Shown here: positions 1-9,799 of the stretch, piece by piece | How the letters are laid out: every line of letters begins with the position of its first letter | Numbering within the stretch: position 1 is the stretch's first letter | NCBI GenBank assembly: GCA_011037195.1 | Contig: JAAEAF010007798.1 | Span: forward strand, 1 to 64,000 | Length of the DNA: 64,000 nucleotides | Source: Triatoma infestans | Lineage: Eukaryota > Arthropoda > Insecta > Hemiptera > Reduviidae | Direction: 5' to 3' | The notes under the pieces: generated by a model | The model's database searches: none | What the model saw: the letters and a program-made list of their open reading frames with translations, nothing else | What the model was told of the DNA's origin: nothing | Made by a program: the position numbers and the translations under genes

Positions 1-530
1 CAACTAAAAAAAAAAAAAAAACACTAGTAAGGTATAATATTAACAGTTAATGAGCCCAAACTAATACTGTAAATTCCTAGAAGCATACAGATATAGAAGG
101 CACACAATTTATTCACACGCTAAATACACAAACACCCAGTATTACCAACCTTTGCCTATTAGTACGAAAATATTTTCCATTTATCTTTTTTCTGTATATG
201 AAAAATGTTTTCAAATAAATTTTTCTTTCTTTTTATTTTGTTACAAGTTATTTCAATTATTTCTTGTAATTATTTCCACCTTTTTAATGGTCGACTATTT
301 TTCTTAAAAAAAACTAATAATTTTCTTGTTTCCATATTTGAAAAGGAAAATAAATTGCACGGTTCGTTTTGGTAATAAAAAAAAAAAGAGTACTGAATCA
401 TTCAGACTATGTACTTTTAGTTCTAAATGACGGATTTGCTTCAAACTTTCAATTAGTAGTTTTCAATATTGTTTGAGAGAACATAACTTTCCAGCCTCTC
501 GGAAACTTGCAAAATTTTCAAACATAAATG
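1..530. other. AT-rich DNA, no gene seen
   Basis: Homopolymer A and T runs and no sustained reading frame on either strand. The region ends at the left target duplication of the DNA transposon that follows. Confidence 0.6.
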
Positions 531-534
531 ATAG

Positions 535-980
535 CGTCGGTGTCTAGTGAAAACCTCGTATGTCGAAAACTAGTAAAAATTATTTTTTCATGTCATACGC
601 TTGAAAACCTCGTATCTCATGTGTGTGCCTAGAGAAAGATTTTAAAATTTACACCTGGTGCACTCTGTCAGCAGAAATGAAATCCACGTATTCCCGCGGT
701 TGTGTATTCTGGAGTGAAAACCTCTTATGTTGCGTGCTTCAGTGTGTGGCGGCAAGAATATTTCTTAGAATTTGCGGCTTTTGTGCACTCAAGTGAGTAT
801 TAAACAATAACTTATTAACTACTAGTAGTTTCTAAACATCGAGCATCTAGAATTTTGGTTTCTATAAAAAAACAGAGCTGAAAACGTAGCAATAAGCCTG
901 CTAGTTTAAGTTAGAAATGAAAAGCTCGTATGTCTATTGCATTATTGCTTTCTTCACACTTACGAGGTTTTCATTTTTGT
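535..980. repeat. Subterminal copies of the GAAAACCTCGTA motif
   Basis: The terminal-repeat core GAAAACCTCGTA recurs inside the element with few changes near 549, 602, 716 and 917, and inverted near 961. At the right end it recurs near 3693 and, inverted, at 3866. Repeated subterminal motifs of this sort usually serve as transposase binding sites. That role is inferred from family behaviour. Confidence 0.7.
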
Positions 981-1073
981 TTTTTACCAACTTAGCCATC
1001 AGTGACACTTTGTTCATTCACTCATTTTTATTTAAAATCTTTCTACAACTCTAGATAGCATTTAAACAAACAG

Positions 1074-1105
<32 letters not shown>

Positions 1106-1289
1106 GATCTTTCTGCAATAACTTGTACATTGCTTTAAAACAAAGAGTATCTTTTTCCTCATTTGCATTTCAAATATTTCATCTATCTGCAGATCGCATT
1201 TCTTTATTATTTCTTTGATTTCAAGTCACTCTGTACCAACCTGTAGATTGCTTTAAAAAAAAAATTATGTATTTATTTATCTATTACAG
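793..1289 (+). other. Predicted 5' leader intron of the transposase gene
   Basis: A donor-like CAA|GTGAGT at 793 and a pyrimidine/AT-rich tract ending in TTACAG at 1289 bracket a stretch with no open frame. The first good ATG (1305) follows within 16 bases. This is a prediction from splice-site appearance only. Confidence 0.4.
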
Positions 1290-1304
1290 AAAAGGGTGTT
1301 AAAG

Positions 1305-3492
1305 ATGTCCCGTGGACAAAAATTAGTTGCAATGGCAGTAACCAGTTTTAGAGAATTTCACGACTATATTTCTCCTGAAGAAGGGTTGCCTGCATATGAA
1401 CCAATTGAAATTACCGCTGCACCTACTCTTCAATCTACTGTAGATATTCCTGTCCATTTAGTCAGTAGTGAGTTTCCTCTGACTTCTGTTCTCGAACTCT
1501 CGCCTGTTCATCAACCGGATGAATTTTTAGAAATATCTGATACCCAAATCGAAAGCCTATTCAGTAGCCTATACAGTTCCTATTCCTTCACCTGGTCAGG
1601 TAGAAAATAATGATCAAATTCTCACTAAATCTGTCTTGGAGAAGAGCGACGCAACATGTGAATGTGAAAACATCAACAATGAAGTGCACTACTGCCGCGA
1701 GGAAAATGAACCAAATGATCCTACTTATCAGCCGGACTGGAGCGATTCCTCCACGGAATCTGAATCTGAAACTACCATTGGCAAGAACAATGATGACATT
1801 CTTCTGTCTACCAGGAACAGTTCAAGAAAACGTAGATCTGCTGTGAGAGGATTTTGTATTGCTGAAGACAGCAAGAAGAAACGATTGGCAGGTCAAGAAT
1901 TTTTGGGAAGAAACAAAACGGTCTTTGAAAAACCAAGGAGTGCACGAAAAATGAAGGCACCGTGCCAGTGTATTTGGAGTAAAAATGAAAAGAAAAAATA
2001 CTACTGTTCTTCGTTTTCAGAAAACCAACGAAAAGAAATTTTTGAATCATTCTGGAAACTTGGCTCCTGGAAAGAGAAACAAATGTTTGTGAAAGGTCAA
2101 GTTGAAGTTAAAAGAGTCAAAGAAAGAAAATCTGAGGCTGATACGTCTCGCCGCTCGGTTTCTTTATTCTATTATCTAAAACTGGACAATGTCCGTGTAC
2201 AAGTATGTAAAAAATTCTTTCTAAATACACTTGGATTAGGAGAATGGTCCGTTAGGAATTGGGTCACTGCACACTCCACAGAGAAAACAAAAGCAACAAA
2301 TAATAAATCAGAAAAAAATGCTCACAACAGAGGAACTGTGCAAGAGTTTCTTAATGGACTACCAAAATTAGAATCTCACTATTGTCGAAAGGACACGAAA
2401 AAATTGTACCTAGAACAAGACTGGCAATCTATGGCTCAGCTACACCGTGAATACGAAAAGTTCTGCACAGAAAAAGCCAAACAGGGTGTTTCTCGGCAAG
2501 TTTTTAATGAGATTTTCAAATTACAAAATCTCAGTCTTTTCTCACCAAAAAAGGACGCTTGCGATATTTGCAGCTCTTTTAAATGTGGCAACCTTGAAGA
2601 AAATGAATATCGAATCCACATACAGAGAAAGGAAGAGGCCAGACAGGAAAAAGAACAAGACAAAAGACAACTTCATCGGATGTAGGAGTGTTCACTATGG
2701 ACCTGCAAGCAGTCCTCTTAGCACCAAGAATGAACGCTTCAGCACTGTACTATCGGACCAAATTAAAAGTCCATAATTTTACAATATTTGATTTAAAGAC
2801 GGCCGATGGGTACTGCTTTTTGTGGGATGAAACTGAAGGAGGACTCAACGGCGATGAATATGCCACAATAATTTACAATTTTGTGATTGGTCAAGCTCAA
2901 AAAAAGAAGGAAATAATAATTTTTAGCGATGGTTGCACGTACCAAAATAGAAATGTCATACTTGCCAATGCCCTTCTACTTGCCTCAGTCCAGACAGGAA
3001 TGAAAATTACACAAAAATTTTTACAGAAAGGTCACACCCAGATGGAGTGTGACTCGATGCACTCCACTATCGAACGGAAACTCTGCAATAGGGAGATATA
3101 TACCCCATCGGGGTACTATGAAGTGTGTCGTACAGCGAGAATAAAACCGAAGCCATATGTGGTAACTAGAACACACATATTTTAAGAAGTTCAGTGCATT
3201 GACAGCTGTGACATCCTTGAGACCAGGAAAGAAACCTGGTGACCCAACTGTTACCAATATACAAGCGATACAGTTTTCGCCTGATGGTTGCATAAAAGTG
3301 AAAGTGCATTCACATTTGAGTGAATTTGAAGAACTTCCACGTAGGGTAGGGAAAATACGTGGGGATGAAGATGTACCAGCACTGTACACTCACAGACTGA
3401 AAATTCCTAGTACCAAGTACAAACATCTTCAAGAACTAAAGTACGTCATTCTAAAAGACTTTCATAAATTTTATGATGATCTACCGCATTAA
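1305..3492 (+). pseudogene. DDE-type transposase, three frameshifts
   Basis: Four reading-frame blocks join into one protein of roughly 720 residues: 1305 to about 1560, about 1561 to 2665, 2665 to 3181 and 3185 to 3492. The start is ATG 1305 (MSRGQKL). The frame changes once between 1530 and 1600, once near 2662-2670 and once in the TTTT run near 3180. The middle block has a basic stretch, then LYLEQDW and a CDICSSF cysteine motif. The third block holds the likely catalytic set: the D of FTMDLQ, the D of FSDGCTYQNRN and the E of HSTIERK. This order and the SDGCxxQNRN motif resemble a family of insect transposase-like proteins annotated elsewhere as DUF7869-type; that match is from memory. 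No active enzyme can be made. Confidence 0.75.
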
Positions 3493-3896
3493 CGGTAGCT
3501 CGGAAGTCCCTATTGTGCCACTGCTACAGACGTGAAGTACTTTTTTAACTTATTATTATACTGATTAAATGTGTAAAAACCATGTATGCACTATTTTATG
3601 AATAAAAATATTAATTCTAAATAGTTTAATTATATTGTGTCTGTGGCTGAAAATTAAAGGAATTACTCGCATCTCAGAGCAACGCACTATGGAAAACCTC
3701 GTAAGTCTTCTACAAAATCATATGGTCATAATTTCGAACAAAACTCATTACTATGTAAGGTAAGTAGTTGAAATAGACTCGATATTTGAATTAAGTTGTG
3801 CTTGAAACTGAATTACAGAATTTATGAAGTTTTTTCTGCCTCCTGAAAAATTTGTGAAAAGTGACTTACGAGGTTTTCACTAGACACCGACGATAG

Positions 3897-5400
3897 ATAT
3901 TTATTATAGCTAGGTTTCCATCATTAACGATCTAGTATGTATGTAGCTAGTATCACAGGCTTATTGAAACCAGTAATATTATTATGGAGAAAATCGTAGA
4001 AAACTGAAAAAGAAAACTGTTCAGTAATGCCGTACTTCTGATACATAGATATTTTCCAAATTTGAAATTTTGGTGATACATTTAGTTGTAATTAATTTAA
4101 AAGGACCTTTTTTGAGAAAAGTATAAACTTATCCTTCTTCCCCCTCCCCCAATCGCCACTTAAATGCATTTCCTTGAAAGACTATTTAAAACAAAAGTGA
4201 TAGGGCTGCTCTGTGTGTGTATATTGTTAGTTTAACCAAGATTAACAAAAACCGTGGACATTTTTATGGAGAAAATTGTAAAAATGTAAAAATAAAAACT
4301 GTTCAGTATAGTTCTTTCTTTTGATGACCCGATTTTCATCGAACTCGAAATTTTAGCATCACTTTTAAATGACACTATATTATGGTTGATAAAGAAGAGA
4401 AATGGTCAGGTTTGAATGAACAAACAAAATATGGCTAACCCTGTATAATATAAGAAGTGACACTGACTGCCTGGACTTTACATTTAAAATGACTATATGG
4501 TAGAATGGTAAAGGGTAATGACACGTTGTGACTGGCGAGTGACCTCAGTTGTATGAACTCTCTATTCTCTATATCTATCTCCCGTCATTTTATTTATGTA
4601 CTGTCTCCCACTCTAGTCCGAGAGAGTGGTCCTGTAATTTTGCCTCTCTTTCTCTGCTACAGATCCTCTATTTGGATCCTATTACAGGCACTTTGAAGGA
4701 AAACATAAGCCCGCCCCTACCACAAAACCCATCTTAAATTGTTTTTTTTTTTCTCACGGAAAAATGTTTGAAATAAAAGTCATGGACCTATATTTAGGCG
4801 GCACGTATATACAACATTTTTAAAGAAAATTGTTGGAGCCATTTTCGGGAAAATTGCAAAAAAAAAAAAACTAAAAAAATGCATTCAGTATGTGGTACTT
4901 CCGGTTTTTATATCTAATTCAAAACCTTAGATATTGCTGTGTCTCCTGACTGAACTTCTCTGATTTACTGTTTTTGAATTATGCTGACTCTCATTTATGT
5001 TATGAAAAGTCAATTTGTAAAATTCGACTGAAATCGCAATATTTCCTCGTACAGCAAGTAAAAGGAAGTAAAGTTATAGTATTACAATTGGAGGAAATAT
5101 TTGTGATGAAATAACCTTTTCAGAGGGCAGTATGACATTCCAGCACCCCAAATATCTCCCTAAAATAATTTTTTATAGGAAAAAATATTCAAACAAACAT
5201 TATAGCCATTATGTGATTAGATAGTTTAACAAATTTAACGAAACTCGTTAGTATCGTGATCGATAAAATCGCGAAAAACTGGAAACCTTGAAGCTATACA
5301 GATAAACTTCCAAATTATATAACTTATATTGAAACAAATTGCACCCCAAATATTAATGTTTTCACTTTCCTTCTCCACTTTAAATATATTCGGAGGGTAT
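3897..5400 (-). repeat. Mosaic of family X fragments, mostly reverse
   Basis: Phrases typical of family X occur in reverse orientation: GGAGAAAATCGTAGAAAACTG, AAAGAAAATTGTTGGAGCC, a TACTTCCGG motif, and near 5050-5085 the decayed terminal stretch TTTCCTCGTACAGCAAG. A solo LTR interrupts it at 4377-4689. A second, more diverged segment follows at about 5140-5400. No gene is present. Confidence 0.55.
4377..4689 (-). mobile_element. Solo LTR, reverse orientation
   Basis: Read on the minus strand it starts TGTAATAGGATCC, continues with the CACTCTCTCGGACTAGAGTG block, the R-region phrase TCACTCGCCAGTCACAAC and ends near CCATAATATA. The same order appears at 6676 and 36189. GACAC on the left and GGCAC on the right look like a 5-bp target duplication with one change, typical of LTR integration. 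No internal region accompanies it, so it is a solo LTR left by recombination. It sits inside a family X copy. Confidence 0.75.
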
Positions 5401-5404
5401 TGGA

Positions 5405-6215
5405 ATAAAAAGAATTCCGTTTACCAAGTTAGTAGCCAAGAAATAATTAAGGAACAAAATATCATGGTTTGAGGAATGGAATTTGTGGTCGGAAAAAAAT
5501 TATTTTAATTTTTTTCTGGGCTTAAATGCATCGGATAAGTGGAAAGAATGTGAAATTTCATTAAAAAAGTGGTTAATAGACTTTTATTCTAAGGACCTAA
5601 AGAATAAGGCTTTGAAAGGTAGCTTCCGTGGTATTTATCGTCAGCTTTCTCTGGGTGTTGATTGCCTGGTAAAGGCCCTAAACACGGAGGATATAGGACT
5701 ATTAATAAAAATTAAAGAAGAGTTATTAAATTTAAATTATAAGCCTTATATACAGGATAAAATCTATTTATGTTGTCTTTGTAATAAAGTCGAAAATGAG
5801 GATGTGTTCCGCTTCCTGGGACGTTGTACTATATTTAACTAAAAGGTCCAAGTACTTCAATCAGAAATATATGACAGATTCTATATAATAGAGCTCTTGA
5901 ATGGAACTAACTGATATAATTTAATTAATTTGGTAAAGGAAGCTTTGTTCTACAGGAATTTTCTTGTGGAAAACTTTAATTTTCAAAGAAGTCAGATTAA
6001 ATTGTAAATACACGTATTATATATAATAATTGGGTATATATTATGCTTATATTATTTTTGAATATATTAGTATTTTTGTCTATATTTATAACAATAATGA
6101 GAATAATACCTGCACTCCTGGCAGACGGCCATAGCTATGCCTGTAATATGCTTATTTTTGTAACTTTGTGTTTATATTTTACAATGCTAAATAAAGCCAA
6201 TATAATAATAAAAAA
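5405..6215 (+). pseudogene. 3' end of a LINE (reverse transcriptase C-terminus)
   Basis: After an early in-frame stop, the clean block 5483-5842 gives 119 residues ending in a cysteine cluster, LCCLCNKVENEDVF then FLGRC. This is the zinc-knuckle-like end of LINE ORF2 proteins. The same region recurs in the larger LINE at 12420-12850 and in the fragment at 54445-55000. About 370 bases of AT-rich 3' flank follow, with AATAAA near 6190 and an AATAATAAAA stretch that may be the tail. The 5' part is missing, as is usual for truncated LINE copies. Confidence 0.65.
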
Positions 6216-6315
6216 TACAGATAAACAGCCAATTTCCAATCAGTCCTACTCGGTCTACTGGGCTACCTTATTTCAATCTCAACCTCTGACGGAAAATTGT
6301 CCGGAAAATGAGTGA

Positions 6316-6597
6316 CTAGTAAAAGGAGAGCTCTTTGCTATCCATCTTGTTTATAGCTGCCCTCAGGTTTCTTGAGTGACCTAGTTGGTCCCATACCATC
6401 CCGGCCATTGCTTTATGCAATCGTGGCGCAATAAGCAGTGAGCTAATGTCCTCATAGAATTTCCTAAAAAATTGTTTCTCTTTGTTTTCCTTAGCTCTTT
6501 GTTGTAGGTAGTAAGCCAATCTCCTGTACGCTTTTTTTTCTCCACCAAGATGCATCCTTAAAACCATTGAGTCTTCTAACAGAGCAACTTTTTTCAT
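6316..6597 (-). CDS. Unrecognised 93-codon open frame
   Basis: An ATG-started frame of 93 residues on the minus strand, rich in Lys, Arg and Leu, with a central stretch like AYRRLAYYLQQRAKENKEK that could form an amphipathic helix. There is no signal peptide or membrane segment. I do not recognise a family. Its composition is more protein-like than the average random frame here, and it lies beside a solo LTR, so it may be a remnant of some element's gene. It may also be chance. Confidence 0.25.
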   Translation of the reverse strand: MKKVALLEDSMVLRMHLGGEKKAYRRLAYYLQQRAKENKEKQFFRKFYEDISSLLIAPRLHKAMAGMVWDQLGHSRNLRAAINKMDSKELSFY

Positions 6598-6675
6598 AAG
6601 TGACCAAATTACCAGCAGAGATATTGTTCTAAATCTAACTAATGTTGAGGCACCTTTCTGGTGCCGACACAGTTT

Positions 6676-7014
6676 AGAGAATGTAATAGGATCCTAAGAG
6701 AGGGATCCATAGCAGAGATAGAGAGAGAGAGACAAAAATAACAGGACCACTCTCTCGGACTAGAGTGGGGGCTCTCGGACTAGAGTGAGAGAAACTGCTT
6801 AAATACAGCGACGGGAGAGATACGATTTATATAGCAGAGTTCACTCGCCAGTCACAACCTTTCATCTATCTTACTCTTTACCACTCTACCATACTCTTCC
6901 ATTTTAGCGTAAGTCCAAGCAATCAGTGTCACTTTTTACATTATACAGTGTTCAGCCATATCTAGTTCATTAATCTAAACCAAACCAGTTTCTCTCCTTC
7001 ATCATACCCATTAT
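6676..7014 (+). mobile_element. Solo LTR, forward
   Basis: Starts TGTAATAGGATCC and ends CCATTATA. The CTCTCGGACTAGAGTG block is partly duplicated near 6754-6795. It contains a TATA-like CTTAAATACAGC and the R/U5 phrase TTCACTCGCCAGTCACAAC. GAGAA before and GAGCA after may be a 5-bp target duplication with one change. Same family as 4377-4689, 36189-36482 and the LTR at 27699. Confidence 0.75.
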
Positions 7015-7239
7015 AGAGCACATCACAGAATGATGTTAAAAATTATCCCAATCCGTTCTTCAGAGTTCCTCCAATTAGTCACCCTGTCATCGAACCTTTC
7101 CGGATTGGACATATGATCTTATGATTAGATAGGAAGGGTTCATAAGGGAAGTTAGAGATAAAAGATATCTTAAGATACGCCAGTTAGACCGGTAGATTGC
7201 TGAATGAGGCTACTTGGGAGTGACTCTTGTATTATTTTT

Positions 7240-7465
7240 TATGTTGTAAACTGGATTTTGAGGTTCGGTCATACAAAAAAACTCTTTTTAAATTTCTACC
7301 AACATTTCGGCAAATTTATAGCCTTCTTCAGGGTAAAAATTTTCAGTTAGAATTCCAGTAGTAATTAATCTAGTTTAACCTGTCACTAGAACACTTGGTG
7401 ATGGTATGTCCGAAGAGTTCTTTTGTATGACCGAACCTCAAAATCCTATTTACAACATTGAATAC
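7240..7465. mobile_element. Small palindromic hammerhead element
   Basis: The arms about 7243-7287 and 7411-7463 are inverted copies of each other (ATGACCGAACCTCAAAATCC and its complement). Between them lies one hammerhead-like core on the minus strand. The design matches the larger element at 41284-42303 (divergent arms, CTGAAGA core), so I class it as a Penelope-like non-autonomous copy. No target duplication was found. Confidence 0.6.
7296..7334 (-). ncRNA. Hammerhead ribozyme-like motif
   Basis: On the minus strand: CTGAAGA, then a stem II arm AGGC, a loop of seven to eight bases and GCC, then GAAA, a very short stem III TGT and a possible GTT cleavage site, with ACC/GGT able to pair as stem I. 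CTGAAGA fits the hammerhead consensus CTGANGA. Confidence 0.6.
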
Positions 7466-7991
7466 AGCGGTCGTTACGAACACCAAAAACATCATTATTT
7501 TTTATTTTTTTGGCGGGAGGACGATATGTGTCCATGTAGTCTTGGATCCCATATTTTCGGATATCCAACAATTATTATAAGAAATAACAATATATTCTTT
7601 TGCTAAATGTTCTACAATCGATTGATATAAAAATCTGATGTTATTTGACCTTGCCCTGTATACGTCATAATTCTATAATAATCTTCTTTCGTTATATTTT
7701 GTATAATGTTCAACAATTTTAGCTCGCTAATTATAACAAATTTTTTTTAAAAGGAATTCTCATTTGATTTATTAAAGGATATTATAATAAATTAATCATG
7801 AAATAGTTGAATTAATTGGAAATCAATAATAATAAAAAAAAAAAAAAAATGGAAATAAAAAAACTCTTCATCAATTAGCAGCAATTATTGATGTCAACCT
7901 TAATTTCCAATCATCATCATTCTTTGGTATCGTAATCAACGAATATCAAAGCAATCATAAAACCACATTTTTACTTGTCTATCCGAGCGTG

Positions 7992-8024
<33 letters not shown>

Positions 8025-8418
8025 CGTCGAACATCCTCCATGTGGAATAAAAGCGAAGGCTAAAAAAAAAACAAAAAAAACTTCTCTACTATAAAACTCC
8101 CTATGGAATCAATTTTTTTTTTTAACAATTTTGCAAAAAAAAACGAAGTTGGATTGAAGGATCGAATGAAGGGGAAAACCAATTTTTTTTTTTTTCATTT
8201 CATCATTAATTAATAAATGACTTATGTATATAGTCATTTATTTATGGGAGGCATTCATCATGATTTTGTAAATAACTTTTTTTTGAGGTCTTTTATTTTG
8301 TTTATTCGATTTATTTTTCCTAGCTTTGTTATGATCATATTATCTTTTGTTTGTTTATAGAACTTGTAAAACTCCATTTACTGTCAAAAGTACACCCGAC
8401 TTTCTCTGTATAAATAAC
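7466..8418. other. AT-rich DNA with (TG)n, no gene
   Basis: Contains a (TG)n microsatellite at about 8001-8024 and several A runs of eight or more. No supported coding region. Confidence 0.6.
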
Positions 8419-8558
8419 TATGATATTCTGCTGTTAAATACGACTGTATGATATTCTGCTGTTAAATACGACTGTATGATATTCTGCTGTTAAATACGAC
8501 TGTATGATATTCTGCTGTTAAATACGACTGTATGATATTCTGCTGTTAAATATGACTA
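8419..8558. repeat. Tandem repeat, 28 bp x 5
   Basis: Five adjacent copies of a 28-base unit starting TATGATATTCTGC. The first four are identical and the last has changes at its end (TATGACTA). Such identity implies recent slippage or unequal exchange. Confidence 0.95.
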
Positions 8559-9118
8559 TATTTGTAAAATGACGAATTTTCTTGTAATATCAAATTTTAC
8601 GAATTTATCCTAACAAAACTATAGAGGAGTTACGTTCTAGTAGAGGAACATTAATACATATCTCATCTAGTGCTCTGTGAATTTTTTATGAAAATTAGGT
8701 GGTTAGATGTGGAATTCGAGTTTGAAATTTTGTAAATATTTTGATTAATAGTGTAAATTTTGGTTAAAATCGATTTAGCCGTTTTTATTTAAATAATTAA
8801 AACAATAATTAAATTCTAATGAAATTCTACTAGTATAGTATAAAACTTAGTAGAGTGGGGAATGTACCTAAGTACTGATAAGAAAACATTGTGTGTATGA
8901 GTAAACATCTATCTGTTTGTCTATGTACTGGTCTGGTGTGTTTGCCATCTTCATATTTGGTGACATAGTTCAAAGTCAGGTAACTCTCGTTTTTAACTAT
9001 TTGCTTATGGTCGTTTGGCTAATACATTTCAGCATCTTAACAAAATATTGGGCTGAACTTTCAATAAATTTCTTTTAATTAAAATAAGATAAATTAAAAG
9101 TAAAATAAAATAACTAAT

Positions 9119-9690
9119 ATGGGAGATAAAGGCTTAAATCTAAATGGTATTATGGATTCAATTAATCAATTACATATTGAGTTTTGAAAAAAAAAATGAG
9201 CAATTACTAGAAAAAGTTAAAAATACTGATGAAAACATAAATATGTTTTTGCAAAAATTTCATGAACAAAATGAAAAAATTGCTGATTTAGAGAATCGAA
9301 TAAAAACACATGAAAATATTTATAGAAGAAAAATTTACTTCTGTTCAATTTTCCTGCTAAAGTGAATGAAAATATTTACACATTATAAAAGGAAATAGAA
9401 TCTATTTTCCGGGATGTACTAAAACTAGAAGCTAACTTGAAAGATATACATATAGTAAGAAGAATTGGCTTATATGTACTACGACAAGCTGAAGTTGGAC
9501 GGAAAACTCGGGAGTTTGGAGGATTTGCAAAAAAAAAAAAGGTGTTAAAACTTCAGTTTGTACCTCAAAAAGCGAGGCGGGTGAAGAATCGCTAATTACT
9601 GGTGTAGAAAATTTATCAGACGGTACTCTGCGTAACTGGACAAAGGAAGGCAAATTAGTAAGAAAAACTAAGCGCTGAAATAAGTGGAAA
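9119..9690 (+). pseudogene. LINE ORF1-like protein remnant
   Basis: ATG 9119 starts MGDKGLNLNGIMDSINQ. An A-run frameshift near 9185 leads into a coiled-coil-like stretch (KKNEQLLEKVKNTDENINMF and onward, 9186-9320) rich in Lys, Glu and Leu. A further block around 9400-9600 contains FRDVLKLEANLKD, RRIG and later RNWTKEGKLVRK. Coiled coil followed by an RRM-like region is the usual plan of L1/Jockey-type ORF1 nucleic-acid chaperones. At least three lesions. Confidence 0.6.
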
Positions 9691-9799
9691 GCAGATGAAG
9701 TTCTCAAACAGCCGCTTTTTCGCCCGCCCCCCCGCCAAGTTAAACGAGATTCCTCAAAAGAAAGTGTTCGAGAAAAGTGAACTTGTTGTCAATGAAGGT

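Larger units (their letters stand above)
531..3896 (+). mobile_element. DNA transposon with TIRs and 4-bp target duplication
   Basis: Seen: the left end at 535 begins CGTCGGTGTCTAGTGAAAAC and the right end at 3892 is its reverse complement. The two ends match over about 30 bp with one mismatch. The tetranucleotide ATAG sits immediately outside both ends (531-534 and 3893-3896) and reads as the target site duplication. Inside is one broken transposase gene on the plus strand, preceded by a plausible 5' intron. Known: four-base duplications occur in the Sola superfamily among others. I cannot assign the superfamily with certainty, and Sola is only a suggestion. The element is clearly dead because its gene has frameshifts, but the intact ends could still be mobilised in trans. 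Confidence 0.85.

Noticed and set aside
8001..8024. CRISPR-like or regulatory array among the tandem repeats
   Set aside because: Simple (TG)n and direct tandem arrays without unique spacers; eukaryotic context.
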